Origin: Rhodospirillaceae bacterium
GTDB taxonomy: Bacteria; Pseudomonadota; Alphaproteobacteria; Kiloniellales; DSM-21159
Assembly (NCBI GenBank): GCA_029265995.1
Contig: JAJUFM010000013.1
Location: 1 to 38,395, forward strand
Length of the DNA: 38,395 bases
Direction: 5' to 3'
Of the stretch, positions 11,445-20,321 are shown piece by piece. The position numbers and the translations under genes were made by a program. Under the pieces are notes generated by a model, which had not been told where the DNA came from, searched no databases, and saw only the letters and a list, made by a program, of their open reading frames with translations. Every line of letters starts with the position of its first letter. The stretch's first letter is position 1.

Positions 11445-12292
11445 GTGCCGGATCCACAACTAGAAGCAGCCGGGTGGATGCCCGCTTCGCCGCTCTGAAG
11501 CGAGAGGGGCGGGCAGGCCTCGTCACCTTTATCACCGCCGGTGATCCGGATCTGGAGACGAGCTGGGAAATCATTCGGGGACTGCCGGATGCCGGCGCCG
11601 ACATCATTGAAATCGGGATGCCTTTCAGCGATCCGATGGCGGATGGACCGGCCATCCAGGCCGCCTCCCAAAGAGCGCTCAATAACGGGATGACGCTAGC
11701 GAAGACTCTCGATCTCGTGCGGCGCTTCCGTCAGCAGGATCAGGAAACGCCGCTCATCCTGATGGGGTACTACAATCCCATCTACTCCATGGGGCCGCAG
11801 CGGTTTATCCAGCAGGCTGTGGCAGCGGGAGTGGATGGCTTGATCATTGTCGATTTGCCGCCCGAAGAAGATGAAGAGCTTTGCGAACCGGCGGTGGACG
11901 CGGGTTTGCACTGGATCCGCCTGGCCACCCCGACGACCGATGGGGAACGCTTGCCCAGAGTTCTCGAGAACACGAGTGGCTTTCTCTACTACGTCTCTGT
12001 GCTCGGCATCACGGGGACTCGCTCCGCCCTGACTGAGCAGGTGGCGGAGGCGGTTCAACGGTTCCGCCAGCACACCACCATCCCAATCGCTGTGGGCTTT
12101 GGCATCAAGACCCCCGAACAGGCCGCCGCGATCGGCAAGGTCGCGGACGCGGCCGTCGTGGGTTCCGCGATCGTTGGCCGCATCGCCGACTCCCTGGATG
12201 AAGCTGACAAGGCGACGGGAGAGACCGTGCCGGCCGCGCTTGATCTGGTTCGAGCGCTTTCAGCAGGGATGCGAGGAAGGGTTCCCGCATGA
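11441..12292 (+). CDS. trpA: Tryptophan synthase alpha chain
   Basis: TrpA cleaves indole-3-glycerol phosphate and channels indole to TrpB. The 283-residue protein begins at a GTG that overlaps the trpB stop (GTGA), and the TIM-barrel sequence starts at [20 protein letters not shown]. The two catalytic acids are present as Glu57 and Asp68 in [16 protein letters not shown]. The C-terminal half contains the phosphate-binding [10 protein letters not shown]. The open frame continues upstream inside trpB, but coupling and family length favour the overlapping GTG. Its own stop overlaps the accD ATG by 4 nt. Confidence 0.96.
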   Translation: MSAGSTTRSSRVDARFAALKREGRAGLVTFITAGDPDLETSWEIIRGLPDAGADIIEIGMPFSDPMADGPAIQAASQRALNNGMTLAKTLDLVRRFRQQDQETPLILMGYYNPIYSMGPQRFIQQAVAAGVDGLIIVDLPPEEDEELCEPAVDAGLHWIRLATPTTDGERLPRVLENTSGFLYYVSVLGITGTRSALTEQVAEAVQRFRQHTTIPIAVGFGIKTPEQAAAIGKVADAAVVGSAIVGRIADSLDEADKATGETVPAALDLVRALSAGMRGRVPA

Positions 12293-13251
12293 ACTGGATT
12301 ACCAACTATGTGCGCCCGAAGATTCGGGCGCTGGTTTCGCGCGACGATATTCCGGATAACCTTTGGGACAAGTGCGCCTCTTGCGGCCATATGATCTTTC
12401 ATCGGGAGCTCGAGGAGCTGCTTCGTGTCTGCCCGAACTGTGGCCATCACATGCGCATCGGGCCCGAACGTCGGATGGAGATACTTTTCGACGAAGGGAA
12501 GTACCAGACGGTAGAACTGCCCCAGGTGACGCCCGATCCGCTCCGGTTTCGCGACCGAGAGCGTTACAGCGATCGTCTGAAACGGGCGCGCTCAAAAACC
12601 GGCCAGCAGGACGCCATTCGTGTCGCGCATGGCACTATAAAAGGCCAGCCAGCGGTCGTTGCCGCCTTTGACTTCTCCTTCATGGGCGGCTCCATGGGCG
12701 TTGCCGTGGGGGAGGGCTTCGTCACGGCAGCGCGCGAAGCCGTGGAGCGGCGCGCGGCCTTGATAGCCGTTCCCGCCTCCGGCGGAGCCCGCATGCAGGA
12801 GGGCATTCTCTCTCTCATGCAGATGCCGCGCACGGTCATCGGACTGCAGATGGTGCGGGAAGCGGGGTTGCCGTACATAGTGCTTCTGACCGATCCCACC
12901 ACCGGCGGCGTATCTGCCTCCTTTGCCATGCTAGGCGACATCCAGATCGCTGAACCAGGCGCCGTTATCGGTTTTGCCGGCGCGCGAGTGATCGAAGAGA
13001 CGATCCGGGAAACGCTGCCGGCCGGCTTTCAGCGGGCCGAATATCTGCTCGAACACGGTATGCTGGATATGGTCGTTCCACGTTCGGAGTTGCACGAGAC
13101 GATGGGGCGGATCCTCAATCTCCTGATGGTGACACCTGCTGCGCGCGGCCATGGAATGGCCGACGAAGCGTTTGGCGAGGCGGGAGAAGAGACAGAGGCA
13201 GCAGGCGAGACCGTCGAGGAGAAAGAGGTCGAGCGTGCCTCCGACGCCTGA
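12289..13251 (+). CDS. accD: Acetyl-CoA carboxylase carboxyltransferase subunit beta
   Basis: AccD forms the carboxyltransferase of acetyl-CoA carboxylase with AccA, the first step of fatty-acid synthesis. The 320-residue protein begins [15 protein letters not shown] and has the N-terminal zinc ribbon with Cys29, Cys32, Cys48 and Cys51. The crotonase-like core contains [20 protein letters not shown] and [18 protein letters not shown]. After about residue 290 it has an acidic Glu/Ala-rich tail ([19 protein letters not shown]). The 3' end overlaps the folC start by 17 nt. Confidence 0.97.
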   Translation: MNWITNYVRPKIRALVSRDDIPDNLWDKCASCGHMIFHRELEELLRVCPNCGHHMRIGPERRMEILFDEGKYQTVELPQVTPDPLRFRDRERYSDRLKRARSKTGQQDAIRVAHGTIKGQPAVVAAFDFSFMGGSMGVAVGEGFVTAAREAVERRAALIAVPASGGARMQEGILSLMQMPRTVIGLQMVREAGLPYIVLLTDPTTGGVSASFAMLGDIQIAEPGAVIGFAGARVIEETIRETLPAGFQRAEYLLEHGMLDMVVPRSELHETMGRILNLLMVTPAARGHGMADEAFGEAGEETEAAGETVEEKEVERASDA

Positions 13252-14533
13252 TACTTCAGCCAGCGATCGCGTTCTCGAGAGCCTCAATAGGCTTCATCCC
13301 AAGATCATCGACCTATCCCTGGGGCGGGTGGAAAGGCTGCTTGAACGCCTGGGTCATCCGGAGCGGCAGCTTCCTCCGGTGGTCCATGTGGCAGGAACCA
13401 ATGGGAAAGGATCCGTCGTAGCCTACCTGCGGGCGATGCTAGAAGCGGACGGGAAGCGTGTGCAAGTCTATACCTCGCCCCATCTGGTTCGCTTTCACGA
13501 GCGAATCCGCCTATCTAATGGGCCGATTGAAGAAGCGGACCTGCTCGACTTGCTGGAGCATTGCAAGAGGGCGAACGGCGGCGATTCCATTACCTTCTTT
13601 GAAATAACAACCGCAGCGGCCTTCCTGGCCTTTTCGCGCGATCCGGCAGACGTACTTCTGCTCGAAGTGGGCCTGGGGGGACGCCTTGATGCAACCAATG
13701 TGATCGACAAGCCAGCGCTGAGCGTCATTACGCCCATTACCATGGACCACACGCAGTACTTGGGCGACAGCATCGAGTCGATCGCGGTCGAGAAGGCGGG
13801 TATTCTCAAGCCCGGGGTGCCTGCGGTTATTGGCCTTCAATCGACTCCGGTGTTGGAGGTCATAGAGCGCCGAGCGGCGGAGATCGGCGCACCGATCTCG
13901 GTTCAGGGGCGTGACTTTGTCGGAACGACCATCGACGACGGCATCCTTGTCGAGGACGAAGGGGAGGTCATGATGCCGCTGCCAGGATTGGCCGGCGCGC
14001 ATCAGCGGGATAACGCCGTTCTGGCCTTGGCAGCAGCAGCGCGATTGGGCTCCTTGGCACCCAGTATGGAGGCCAGACGTCGCGGGCTGAAGGAGGCTCG
14101 CTGGCCGGCCCGCTTGCAGCAGCTTCGTAGAGGGCCTCTTGTAGGCCTGTTGCCGCCCACCTGGACGCTTTGGCTGGATGGTGGTCATAACGCGGCAGCG
14201 GGACAGGCCCTGGCAGCTTGGGCCCAAGCCGCTGGCGAGCCGCTGCACCTGATCTACGGCATGATGAACACCAAAGCGGCGGAAGATTTCCTGCAGCCTT
14301 TGGCTCCGCTTGTGCACTCGCTGCAGGCCGTAGCAATTCCAGGCGAGCCCAATTCTCTCGACCCCGTAGCTGCGGCAACTCACGCACGGGCCTGCGGAAT
14401 AGAAGCCACCCCCCGGGAGAGCCTGCTCGAGGCGATGCAAGCGACTATAGCGGAGCCTGCCAAGGAACCCACTCGCGTCCTTATCTGCGGATCGCTCTAT
14501 CTCGCCGGTCGTGTGCTCGCAGACAACGGCTAG
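13235..14533 (+). CDS. folC: Dihydrofolate synthase / folylpolyglutamate synthase
   Basis: FolC is an ATP-dependent Mur-ligase-type enzyme that adds glutamate to dihydropteroate and to folates. The P-loop is VVHVAGTNGKGSVVAYLRAML, and the family motif YTSPHLVRFHERIRL follows. LLEVGLGGRLDATNVID and the ATP/Mg-binding SVITPITMDHTQYLG are also present. The open frame begins at 13151 inside accD, but the GTG at 13235 is preferred, since a strong AGGAGAAAGAGG sits just upstream; this gives 432 residues, the usual length. The start lies inside the last codons of accD in another frame, as expected for translational coupling. Confidence 0.95.
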   Translation: MPPTPDTSASDRVLESLNRLHPKIIDLSLGRVERLLERLGHPERQLPPVVHVAGTNGKGSVVAYLRAMLEADGKRVQVYTSPHLVRFHERIRLSNGPIEEADLLDLLEHCKRANGGDSITFFEITTAAAFLAFSRDPADVLLLEVGLGGRLDATNVIDKPALSVITPITMDHTQYLGDSIESIAVEKAGILKPGVPAVIGLQSTPVLEVIERRAAEIGAPISVQGRDFVGTTIDDGILVEDEGEVMMPLPGLAGAHQRDNAVLALAAAARLGSLAPSMEARRRGLKEARWPARLQQLRRGPLVGLLPPTWTLWLDGGHNAAAGQALAAWAQAAGEPLHLIYGMMNTKAAEDFLQPLAPLVHSLQAVAIPGEPNSLDPVAAATHARACGIEATPRESLLEAMQATIAEPAKEPTRVLICGSLYLAGRVLADNG

Positions 14534-14536
14534 AGA

Positions 14537-14854
14537 ATGATGCCAAGGCACGCTGGGAGCTTTCTGGATAGTCTCTATGCGCGTCTGCTGGCGGGCGCGG
14601 TGCTGGCGCTGGTTGTCGCGGCGTTGCTGACATTTCACTGGGAAGACATCGTTTCATCTGACGAGGCTGCGGTTGCAGGCGATGATCCGGTTACCGCCTG
14701 TATCGCGCAGCGCTCGCACGAGATCGACGAGATGATCCGTGAGAACCCGCAAATGAGCAGCAGGCGCCATACGATGATCGCGCGGGTCGCGCCCATGTGC
14801 GAGGACCTGCTGGGGGAGGGAGCGAGCCCTCCGCGGGCCCTACCGAGCCCCTAG
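14537..14854 (+). CDS. Small membrane-anchored protein of unknown function
   Basis: This 105-residue protein has one N-terminal hydrophobic segment (about residues 17-33, LLAGAVLALVVAALLTF) and a mostly helical, charged remainder with two cysteines (55 and 88) that could form a disulfide if exported. Two adjacent ATG codons (14537 and 14540) are possible starts, only 3 nt after the folC stop, so translation is probably coupled. I do not recognise the family. Coding status is supported by position and the ordered membrane anchor, but not by any known domain. Confidence 0.65.
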   Translation: MMPRHAGSFLDSLYARLLAGAVLALVVAALLTFHWEDIVSSDEAAVAGDDPVTACIAQRSHEIDEMIRENPQMSSRRHTMIARVAPMCEDLLGEGASPPRALPSP

Positions 14855-14865
14855 CGAAGCGTTGC

Positions 14866-14883
14866 CTCCTGCTCGTGCAGGAG
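14866..14883. repeat. Short perfect inverted repeat after the 14537 gene
   Basis: CTCCTGC and GCAGGAG (7-nt arms, 4-nt loop) form a short hairpin beginning 11 nt beyond the stop of the membrane-anchored protein gene. There is no T run after it, so it would be at best a weak or Rho-assisted end of the trp-acc-fol transcript. Confidence 0.35.
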
Positions 14884-15023
14884 ATCGCGTGTCTGCTGGC
14901 TCTTCGCCGGAACACCGAAGTGATTTCCGATCGTCCGGGAGCCAAACGCTGGTTTCGACATTTGCAAAGTAGGTTCGCCTGCTTAGTCCATGAGGCGAAA
15001 TTGGAAACCGGAGGAGGATTTTG

Positions 15024-15182
15024 ATGAGCGACACGTCCGGGCGACACGACGAGACTGGCAAGAATAAGGAAAAGAAGAAGGACGACGCACTGGACGAGGC
15101 GATTGACGAAAGCTTTCCTGCAAGCGATCCGCCGTCCCAGACCGTTCCGCCGAAGCATCGGCAGGAAAAGGACAAGCCGTAA
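15024..15182 (+). CDS. Small acidic protein with ESFPASDPPS motif (52 residues)
   Basis: A 52-codon frame starts at an ATG preceded by a very strong ribosome binding site (GGAGGAGG, spacing about 6 nt) and ends at TAA 15180-15182. The product is hydrophilic and has the motif LDEAIDESFPASDPPSQT between lysine-rich ends. This motif is shared by a widespread family of short proteobacterial proteins whose role is not established. The protein is probably disordered. A strong intrinsic terminator lies 30 nt downstream, supporting a real monocistronic gene. Confidence 0.85.
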   Translation: MSDTSGRHDETGKNKEKKKDDALDEAIDESFPASDPPSQTVPPKHRQEKDKP

Positions 15183-15212
15183 GCAGTTGTTTTCACCCAG
15201 CGAGCGATGATC

Positions 15213-15249
15213 AAAGCGCAGCGAGGCAGCCGGCCTCCTGCGCTTTTTT
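15213..15249 (+). terminator. Intrinsic terminator after the 52-residue gene
   Basis: AAGCGCAG at 15214-15221 pairs with CTGCGCTT at 15238-15245, and an inner GAGG/CCTC stem closes the loop. The hairpin runs straight into a T tract (TTTTTT to 15249). This is the clearest factor-independent terminator in the window. It serves the plus strand and also separates this gene from the convergent DSD1-type gene. Confidence 0.88.
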
Positions 15250-15252
15250 CTC

Positions 15253-16386
15253 TTACCAGCCGTTGATGCGCTCCCACCGGGCTAGTGGCTGGTTGCCTTG
15301 CAACACCTCATAGTGGGTGTAGGCGGCAGCGGTGATGCAGGCGTGGTTCGGCAGGATGCGGAGCTTGCTGCCGATCGGGAAAGCCTCATAGGGCGGCTCG
15401 CCCTCTGCCGCTGCGATCAGGCCATGTTCCTGGTGCGCGGACTCGACATACAGGCCGTTCACGACCTTTCCGGAGAGGTCACAGACGCGGCCATAGCCAA
15501 CATGCTCGAAGAACTCGTGCGCGCTGACATCTTTCGATAGGGCGAGCGCGCCTGCGTCTATCAAGATTCTTTCGCTGCGGCGGTTATGACCGATGACCGT
15601 CGCGAGAACTGAGAGCGCCAGATCATCGGGCGTGCAGGACCCGATACCCATCTGGTCCAGGTCATTGAAGACATAGACGCCAGGCCGCATTTCGGTCAGG
15701 CCCTCAAAGCTGACCGCATGGACGGCTGTCGGCGTCGAGCCGGCGCTGACGATAGGGCAGGGGTAACCCGCCTGGCGGAGGCGATCAGCCGCCTGTACCA
15801 GTGCGCAGCGCTCTGCTTCTGCCACCTCGGCGATCTCTGCGGGTCCGCGGCAGTGGTAGGAGTGGCCGGCGTGGGTCATCACCCCAGCCAGCTCGAGCGT
15901 CGACTGTGCATGGATTGCCGACGCGATATCAAGCAACTGCTGCGAGCCGGCTGCAACCCCCGCCCGTCCGCCGCCACTGTCGATCTCGATTAGGATCGGA
16001 AAGCGCGTTTCCAGTTCCGCGGCAGCCTTGCCCAGTTCCTGTGCGGTCCGAGGGTCGTCCAAAATCAACGTCAGCTTTGCACCCGCCCGTTGCAGCTCGG
16101 CTGCGGCCTTGGCCTTGGACGGCACCATCCCCACGGCATAGAGAATGTCCGTGAAGCCTCCCTCTAGGAAGAAGCGCGCTTCAGCCAGTGTCGACACTGT
16201 GATGGCGCCGCTATGGCCGTGGGTCGCCAATCGCGCGACCTCGCGCGCCTTTGCGGTCTTGAGATGAGGGCGCAGCGCTATGCCCGCTTGCTGCATCCGC
16301 TGGCTCATGCGGCTGCAGTTGCGCTCCAGAATGTCCTTGTCGAGCAACAGCGCGGGCGTCTCCAACTGATCCAGGGCCTGAACCAT
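15253..16386 (-). CDS. DSD1-type PLP-dependent enzyme (D-serine dehydratase / D-threonine aldolase-like)
   Basis: The 377-residue protein belongs to the alanine-racemase-fold group that includes D-threonine aldolase and eukaryotic-type D-serine dehydratase. The N-terminal LDKDILERNC and RPHLKTAKA place the PLP lysine at Lys43. The MTHAGHSYHC motif and the C-terminal LPNHACIT (His348, Cys350) fit the metal-binding site of this group. The exact substrate is open: D-serine, D-threonine, or a 3-hydroxyaspartate-type amino acid. A TAGGAG ribosome binding site precedes the ATG. The gene starts 10 nt after the acyl-CoA carboxylase stop, so the two are probably one operon. Confidence 0.85.
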   Translation of the reverse strand: MVQALDQLETPALLLDKDILERNCSRMSQRMQQAGIALRPHLKTAKAREVARLATHGHSGAITVSTLAEARFFLEGGFTDILYAVGMVPSKAKAAAELQRAGAKLTLILDDPRTAQELGKAAAELETRFPILIEIDSGGGRAGVAAGSQQLLDIASAIHAQSTLELAGVMTHAGHSYHCRGPAEIAEVAEAERCALVQAADRLRQAGYPCPIVSAGSTPTAVHAVSFEGLTEMRPGVYVFNDLDQMGIGSCTPDDLALSVLATVIGHNRRSERILIDAGALALSKDVSAHEFFEHVGYGRVCDLSGKVVNGLYVESAHQEHGLIAAAEGEPPYEAFPIGSKLRILPNHACITAAAYTHYEVLQGNQPLARWERINGW

Positions 16387-16396
16387 TGCCTTGCTC

Positions 16397-17929
16397 CTAT
16401 AGAGGCATGTTGTCGTGCTTGCGCCAGGGGTCTTCGAGCTTCTTGCTTTCGAGCAGCTTGAGGGCGCCGCAAATACGCCGACGCGTGCCGTGCGGCATGA
16501 TCACGTCGTCGATGAAACCGCGGCTCGCGGCGACGAAGGGATTGGCGAATCGCTGACGATACTCCTCGGTCCTCGCCTCGACCTTCTCGGGATCGTTGGC
16601 GTCCTGGCGGAAGATGATCTCCACCGCTCCCTTGGGGCCCATGACGGCAATTTCGGCAGTAGGCCAGGCATAATTGGCATCTCCCCGCAGATGCTTTGAG
16701 CTCATTACGTCATAGGCGCCGCCGTAGGCTTTGCGGGTAATGACGGTTACCTTGGGCACGGTTGCCTGGGCATAGGCGAAAAGCAACTTTGCGCCGTGCT
16801 TGATGATGCCGTTGTATTCCTGGGCGGTCCCGGGGAGGAAGCCGGGAACGTCCACGAAGGTTACGATGGGAATATTGAAGCAGTCACAGAAGCGGACAAA
16901 GCGGGCGCCTTTTATGGCACTGGCGATGTCAAGGCAACCTGCCAGCACCATCGGCTGGTTCGCGACGATCCCTACCGGACGGCCGTTCATGCGACCAAAG
17001 CCGGTTATGATGTTGCCGGCGTAGTTCGGCTGCAACTCAAAGAATTCGCCCTCATCCACGACCTTGTGGATCAGTTCCTTCATGTCATAGGGCTTGTTCG
17101 GGTTCGACGGCACCAGGGTATCGAGCGAGAAATCATCCCGCTCGGCCGGATCGCGCGTCGCGCGCAGGGGAGGTTGCTCGCGATTGTTCAGCGGCAAGAA
17201 CGAGAGAAACCGCCGAAGCTCCAGCAGCGCTTCCACGTCATTTTCAAAGGCCAGGTCGGCGACACCTGATGTGGTGGTGTGGGTGATGGCCCCGCCGAGT
17301 TCTTCCTGAGTCACCGTCTCGTGCGTCACGGTCTTCACCACGTCGGGCCCGGTGACGAACATGTAGGAACTGTCCTGCACCATGAAGATGAAGTCGGTCA
17401 TTGCCGGGGAATATACGGCGCCGCCCGCACAGGGCCCCATGATCATGGAGATCTGCGGGATGACACCGGAGGCCTGCACATTGCGCAGGAAGACATCGGC
17501 ATAGCCACCGAGGGACGCCACGCCTTCCTGAATGCGCGCGCCACCGGAATCGTTCAGGCCGATGACCGGCACCCCCAGCTTCATGGCCTGGTCCATAACC
17601 TTGCAGATCTTTTCCGCATGGGTCTCCGACAAGGAGCCGCCGAAAACGGTAAAATCCTGGCTAAAGACCATTACCGGCCGCCCGTCGATCGTGCCGTGTC
17701 CGGTCACCACGCCGTCGCCCGCGACGCGTTGTTCATCCATGCCGAAATCGACGCAGCGATGCTCGACGAACATGTCCCACTCTTCGAAAGAGCCTTCGTC
17801 GAGCAGAACGGTCAGCCGCTCTCGAGCAGTAAGCTTGCCCTTGGCATGTTGCGCATCAATGCGCCTCTGGCCGCCTCCAAGGCGCGCCTGCTCGCGGCGG
17901 AGCTCGAGTTCGCGGAGGATCTCCTGCAT
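16397..17929 (-). CDS. pccB: Acyl-CoA (propionyl-CoA) carboxylase beta subunit
   Basis: This is the carboxyltransferase subunit of a biotin-dependent acyl-CoA carboxylase, most like PccB, which forms methylmalonyl-CoA from propionyl-CoA with the biotin-carrying alpha subunit. The 510-residue protein has [20 protein letters not shown] near the N-terminus, the acyl-CoA-binding loop [19 protein letters not shown], the second-domain motif [19 protein letters not shown], and [18 protein letters not shown]. The alpha subunit gene is not in this window. It precedes the PLP-enzyme gene by 10 nt on the same strand. Propionyl-CoA as substrate is the best guess, not proven by sequence reading. Confidence 0.92.
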   Translation of the reverse strand: MQEILRELELRREQARLGGGQRRIDAQHAKGKLTARERLTVLLDEGSFEEWDMFVEHRCVDFGMDEQRVAGDGVVTGHGTIDGRPVMVFSQDFTVFGGSLSETHAEKICKVMDQAMKLGVPVIGLNDSGGARIQEGVASLGGYADVFLRNVQASGVIPQISMIMGPCAGGAVYSPAMTDFIFMVQDSSYMFVTGPDVVKTVTHETVTQEELGGAITHTTTSGVADLAFENDVEALLELRRFLSFLPLNNREQPPLRATRDPAERDDFSLDTLVPSNPNKPYDMKELIHKVVDEGEFFELQPNYAGNIITGFGRMNGRPVGIVANQPMVLAGCLDIASAIKGARFVRFCDCFNIPIVTFVDVPGFLPGTAQEYNGIIKHGAKLLFAYAQATVPKVTVITRKAYGGAYDVMSSKHLRGDANYAWPTAEIAVMGPKGAVEIIFRQDANDPEKVEARTEEYRQRFANPFVAASRGFIDDVIMPHGTRRRICGALKLLESKKLEDPWRKHDNMPL

Positions 17930-18170
17930 GCTTGGTCCCCTGTGACTGTCCCCGATCGCGCGGGCTCACGCTGATAACACGCATCATTGGGTGCGCCAAG
18001 CAAGGGAAGGAGGGAGAAAGTGCCAGAATCGGCAGCTAATGAGCGCGTTCAGCGGGTAGGGACAAGGCAGTGCGGGTGACGATCTGAAGGTCTCTGGCGC
18101 GATCTGCTGTAAGCTTCATGAAATTAACTTCAATCCGGTCGCGTGATCTGCCACATGACCACGGACTGAC
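17930..18170. other. Divergent intergenic region, pccB-like and AI-2E genes
   Basis: About 240 nt lie between the acyl-CoA carboxylase gene and the permease gene. It must contain promoters in both directions. I see only a short TTCATGAA palindrome at 18116-18123 in AT-richer sequence and no convincing -35/-10 pair. Confidence 0.4.
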
Positions 18171-18181
18171 GGAGGATGAGA

Positions 18182-19255
18182 ATGCAGGCGCGCAACAGCG
18201 CGAGCCTCCTGCGCTGGCCACTCGTGCTTCTCGGCGCGGTTCTGGTGGTATTCACTCTACAGTGGACGCGGCCAGTCTCGCTGCCCTTGGCTCTCGCCAT
18301 CTTCATTATCGCGCTCGCGTGGCCGGTCCAGCTTTGGCTTGAGCGTCGATTGCCACGCTGGGCGGCCTACATCGGAACCTGCCTATGTGTCTTGGCCTTC
18401 CTGGCTGCCTTTGTCGCCCTGCTGTGGTCGGGAGTGAACCTGGTGGGGCAGGGCGTGGCGCAGTACCGGGACTCGCTTGATCGGAGCTGGTTCGATCTTT
18501 TGCGTTGGGCCCGACGAAACGGAGTTGCGTTGCCCAATGCGCAGATCGAGGAGATCGATGTCGCACCGCTGCTGAGTGTGCTGCGGGTAACGCTGGAGGA
18601 GCTCTATAGCGCGGTTGGCGTTCTGGGGCTGACGTTGGTCTTCTTGCTGCTTGGGCTCGTAGAGGCGCGTAGTTTCGCTACAAAGCTCCGCCGTCTGCCG
18701 AATGGAGCTAAACTGCGCCTGGCGGCAGACGAGATCGGTCAGAAGTTTCGCCGCTATATGGCGGTGCGCACCTTCGTCAGTATCGTTACCGGGGTTTTGA
18801 CCTGGGCGTTTGCCCTGATCATCGGGCTGGAATTGGCACTCACCTGGGGAATGATCGCCTTCGTCCTGAACTACATTCCCTTTGTCGGATCCATTCTTGC
18901 GATCGTGCCGCCTGTCCTCTTTGCCGCAGTGCAGAGTGGCGATTGGTCTTTCCCGATCCTGACGTTCGTGGGGATGACGGCGATTCAGGTGACCATGGGA
19001 AACTACGTGGATCCGCGCCTGGAAGGCCGCGCCTTGGCTTTGTCCCCGCTGGTGGTGGTCGTTTCGATCTTCTTCTGGGGGTTGGTCTGGGGAGTGCCTG
19101 GCGCATTTATCGGCGTGCCGCTCACAATTGGGCTGGCAACGGCCTGCTCTCGATTCGAATCCACCGAATGGCTGGCCCTGCTTCTCGGCAATTCGCCCGC
19201 CTTTGGCGGCGCAGAGGATCTTCGGCGCCTAGAAGAAAAGAAAGTCGCCGAATAG
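18182..19255 (+). CDS. AI-2E family (PerM-like) membrane protein
   Basis: The protein belongs to the AI-2E/PerM family of polytopic inner-membrane proteins, with about eight hydrophobic segments. The cluster near the N-terminus starts at RWPLVLLGAVLVVFTLQWTR; a soluble section follows (SLDRSWFDLLRWARRNG), then the C-terminal bundle with FVLNYIPFVGSILAIVPPV, a family hallmark, and GNYVDPRLEGRALALSPLVV. The substrate is unknown; transport of autoinducer-2 is only one proposal for the family. The ribosome binding site GGAGG (18171-18175) sits 6 nt before the ATG at 18182 but directly abuts an earlier in-frame ATG at 18176, so the later one (357 residues) is chosen. Confidence 0.9.
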   Translation: MQARNSASLLRWPLVLLGAVLVVFTLQWTRPVSLPLALAIFIIALAWPVQLWLERRLPRWAAYIGTCLCVLAFLAAFVALLWSGVNLVGQGVAQYRDSLDRSWFDLLRWARRNGVALPNAQIEEIDVAPLLSVLRVTLEELYSAVGVLGLTLVFLLLGLVEARSFATKLRRLPNGAKLRLAADEIGQKFRRYMAVRTFVSIVTGVLTWAFALIIGLELALTWGMIAFVLNYIPFVGSILAIVPPVLFAAVQSGDWSFPILTFVGMTAIQVTMGNYVDPRLEGRALALSPLVVVVSIFFWGLVWGVPGAFIGVPLTIGLATACSRFESTEWLALLLGNSPAFGGAEDLRRLEEKKVAE

Positions 19256-19274
19256 GAGGTCTTCCCCCTTAGCC

Positions 19275-20261
19275 TCAGCAAGCACCATCATGCAGCCAGG
19301 CCTGGATCAGGCGGTAGGAAATGGAATCGCGTCGGGGCAGGTGGAAAGTCTCGTCCTCTGGCGATTCGAGGATTTCCTTTCGGCTGAACCAGCGCGCGCT
19401 TTCCAATTCTTCCGGCTGCACCCGCAGGGGCCTGAACTCCGCTCGTGCATGAAAGCCGAGCATCAAAGAAGAAGGGAAGGGCCAAGGCTGGGAGGAGAAG
19501 TAGGTCGCTTCCTGGATTTCCAGACCCACTTCTTCTGCTACTTCCCGCGCAACCGCCTCCTCTAGTGCCTCACCGGGCTCCACGAAGCCGGCGAGGGTCG
19601 AGTGCATCCCGGCGCGCCATACCTTTTGGCGCCCAAGCACACAGCGGTCTCCTCCGTCGTGGACCAGCATGATGACGGCGGGATCCATGCGCGGAAATTG
19701 CGGAACCTGACATTTCTCATCGCTGCACTGTCGTTGGTTGCCGCCCCGCCGCATGACCGTTGGCGCGCCACACACACCACAGAAGCGGTGGCGCAGATTC
19801 CAGAAGGTCAGGGCACGGGCGTGCGCCAGCAGCGCCCCTTCTGCTGGCGGCAGAAGCATCCCGACCGCCCGCAGGTCCGCAAAGGTCCCTCGTGATGCCA
19901 GCTCCGGCTCTTGTTCCGGATCCTGTAGGTTAACGAGGTCGACCGCGAAACAGGCGCAGCCTTCTTGCAATCCGAGAAAAATCGGCTCGCCCCCGAGGCG
20001 CCTTAGGAGATCTAGGCTATCGGCCTCAAGAGGCACCGCGCGCGGCTGGTGACCGTCAACGCCGGTAAAAAGAGAACGGCTTTGCCAGAGAGGATAGATC
20101 CGCGTCTCCGAGTGCTGGAGCTGCTGGTCAAGCCAGGCGGCGTCATCGCGGAGGTGATCTGCGCGATCCAGACCAGACCAACCATAGGGAATAATTCGCT
20201 GCTGCATCGGCAAATAAGTGCCATGCACCTGATGCTCCGGCAAGCGGCTAAAACTCCCCAT
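19275..20261 (-). CDS. nudC: NADH pyrophosphatase / RNA NAD-decapping Nudix hydrolase
   Basis: NudC hydrolyses NAD(H) to NMN(H) and AMP and can remove NAD caps from RNA. The 328-residue form shows a zinc ribbon (CGVCGAPTVMRRGGNQRQC, then CQVPQFPRMDPAVIML), the Nudix box GFVEPGEALEEAVAREVAEE, and the NADH-specific SQPWPFPSS motif downstream of it. The frame stays open to 20447, but that would run across the SRP RNA gene. The ATG at 20261 (MGSFSRLPEHQVHG) gives the usual family N-terminus, although its ribosome binding site is weak. Confidence 0.93.
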   Translation of the reverse strand: MGSFSRLPEHQVHGTYLPMQQRIIPYGWSGLDRADHLRDDAAWLDQQLQHSETRIYPLWQSRSLFTGVDGHQPRAVPLEADSLDLLRRLGGEPIFLGLQEGCACFAVDLVNLQDPEQEPELASRGTFADLRAVGMLLPPAEGALLAHARALTFWNLRHRFCGVCGAPTVMRRGGNQRQCSDEKCQVPQFPRMDPAVIMLVHDGGDRCVLGRQKVWRAGMHSTLAGFVEPGEALEEAVAREVAEEVGLEIQEATYFSSQPWPFPSSLMLGFHARAEFRPLRVQPEELESARWFSRKEILESPEDETFHLPRRDSISYRLIQAWLHDGAC

Positions 20262-20284
20262 TTCCGGCGGGAAGAAGACGGGCC

Positions 20285-20315
20285 TTGCCCAAAGGCCCCC
20301 CGATGCTGATATAAC
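20285..20315 (+). promoter_or_regulatory. Candidate promoter of the SRP RNA gene
   Basis: TATAAC at 20310-20315 lies 6-7 nt before the predicted 5' end of the SRP RNA at about 20322, the distance expected for a -10 box. TTGCCC at 20285-20290 is a possible -35 with a long 19-nt spacer. It lies just upstream of the divergent nudC start. Confidence 0.5.
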
Positions 20316-20321
20316 CGGCCT

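Noticed and set aside
13511..14638. A 375-codon minus-strand frame opposite folC
   Set aside because: folC is certain on the plus strand; the antisense product has no domain and no start signal.
14797..15024. A 75-codon plus-strand frame between the anchored protein and the 52-residue protein
   Set aside because: It overlaps the end of the upstream gene, has no ribosome binding site, and covers the likely promoter region of the 52-residue gene.
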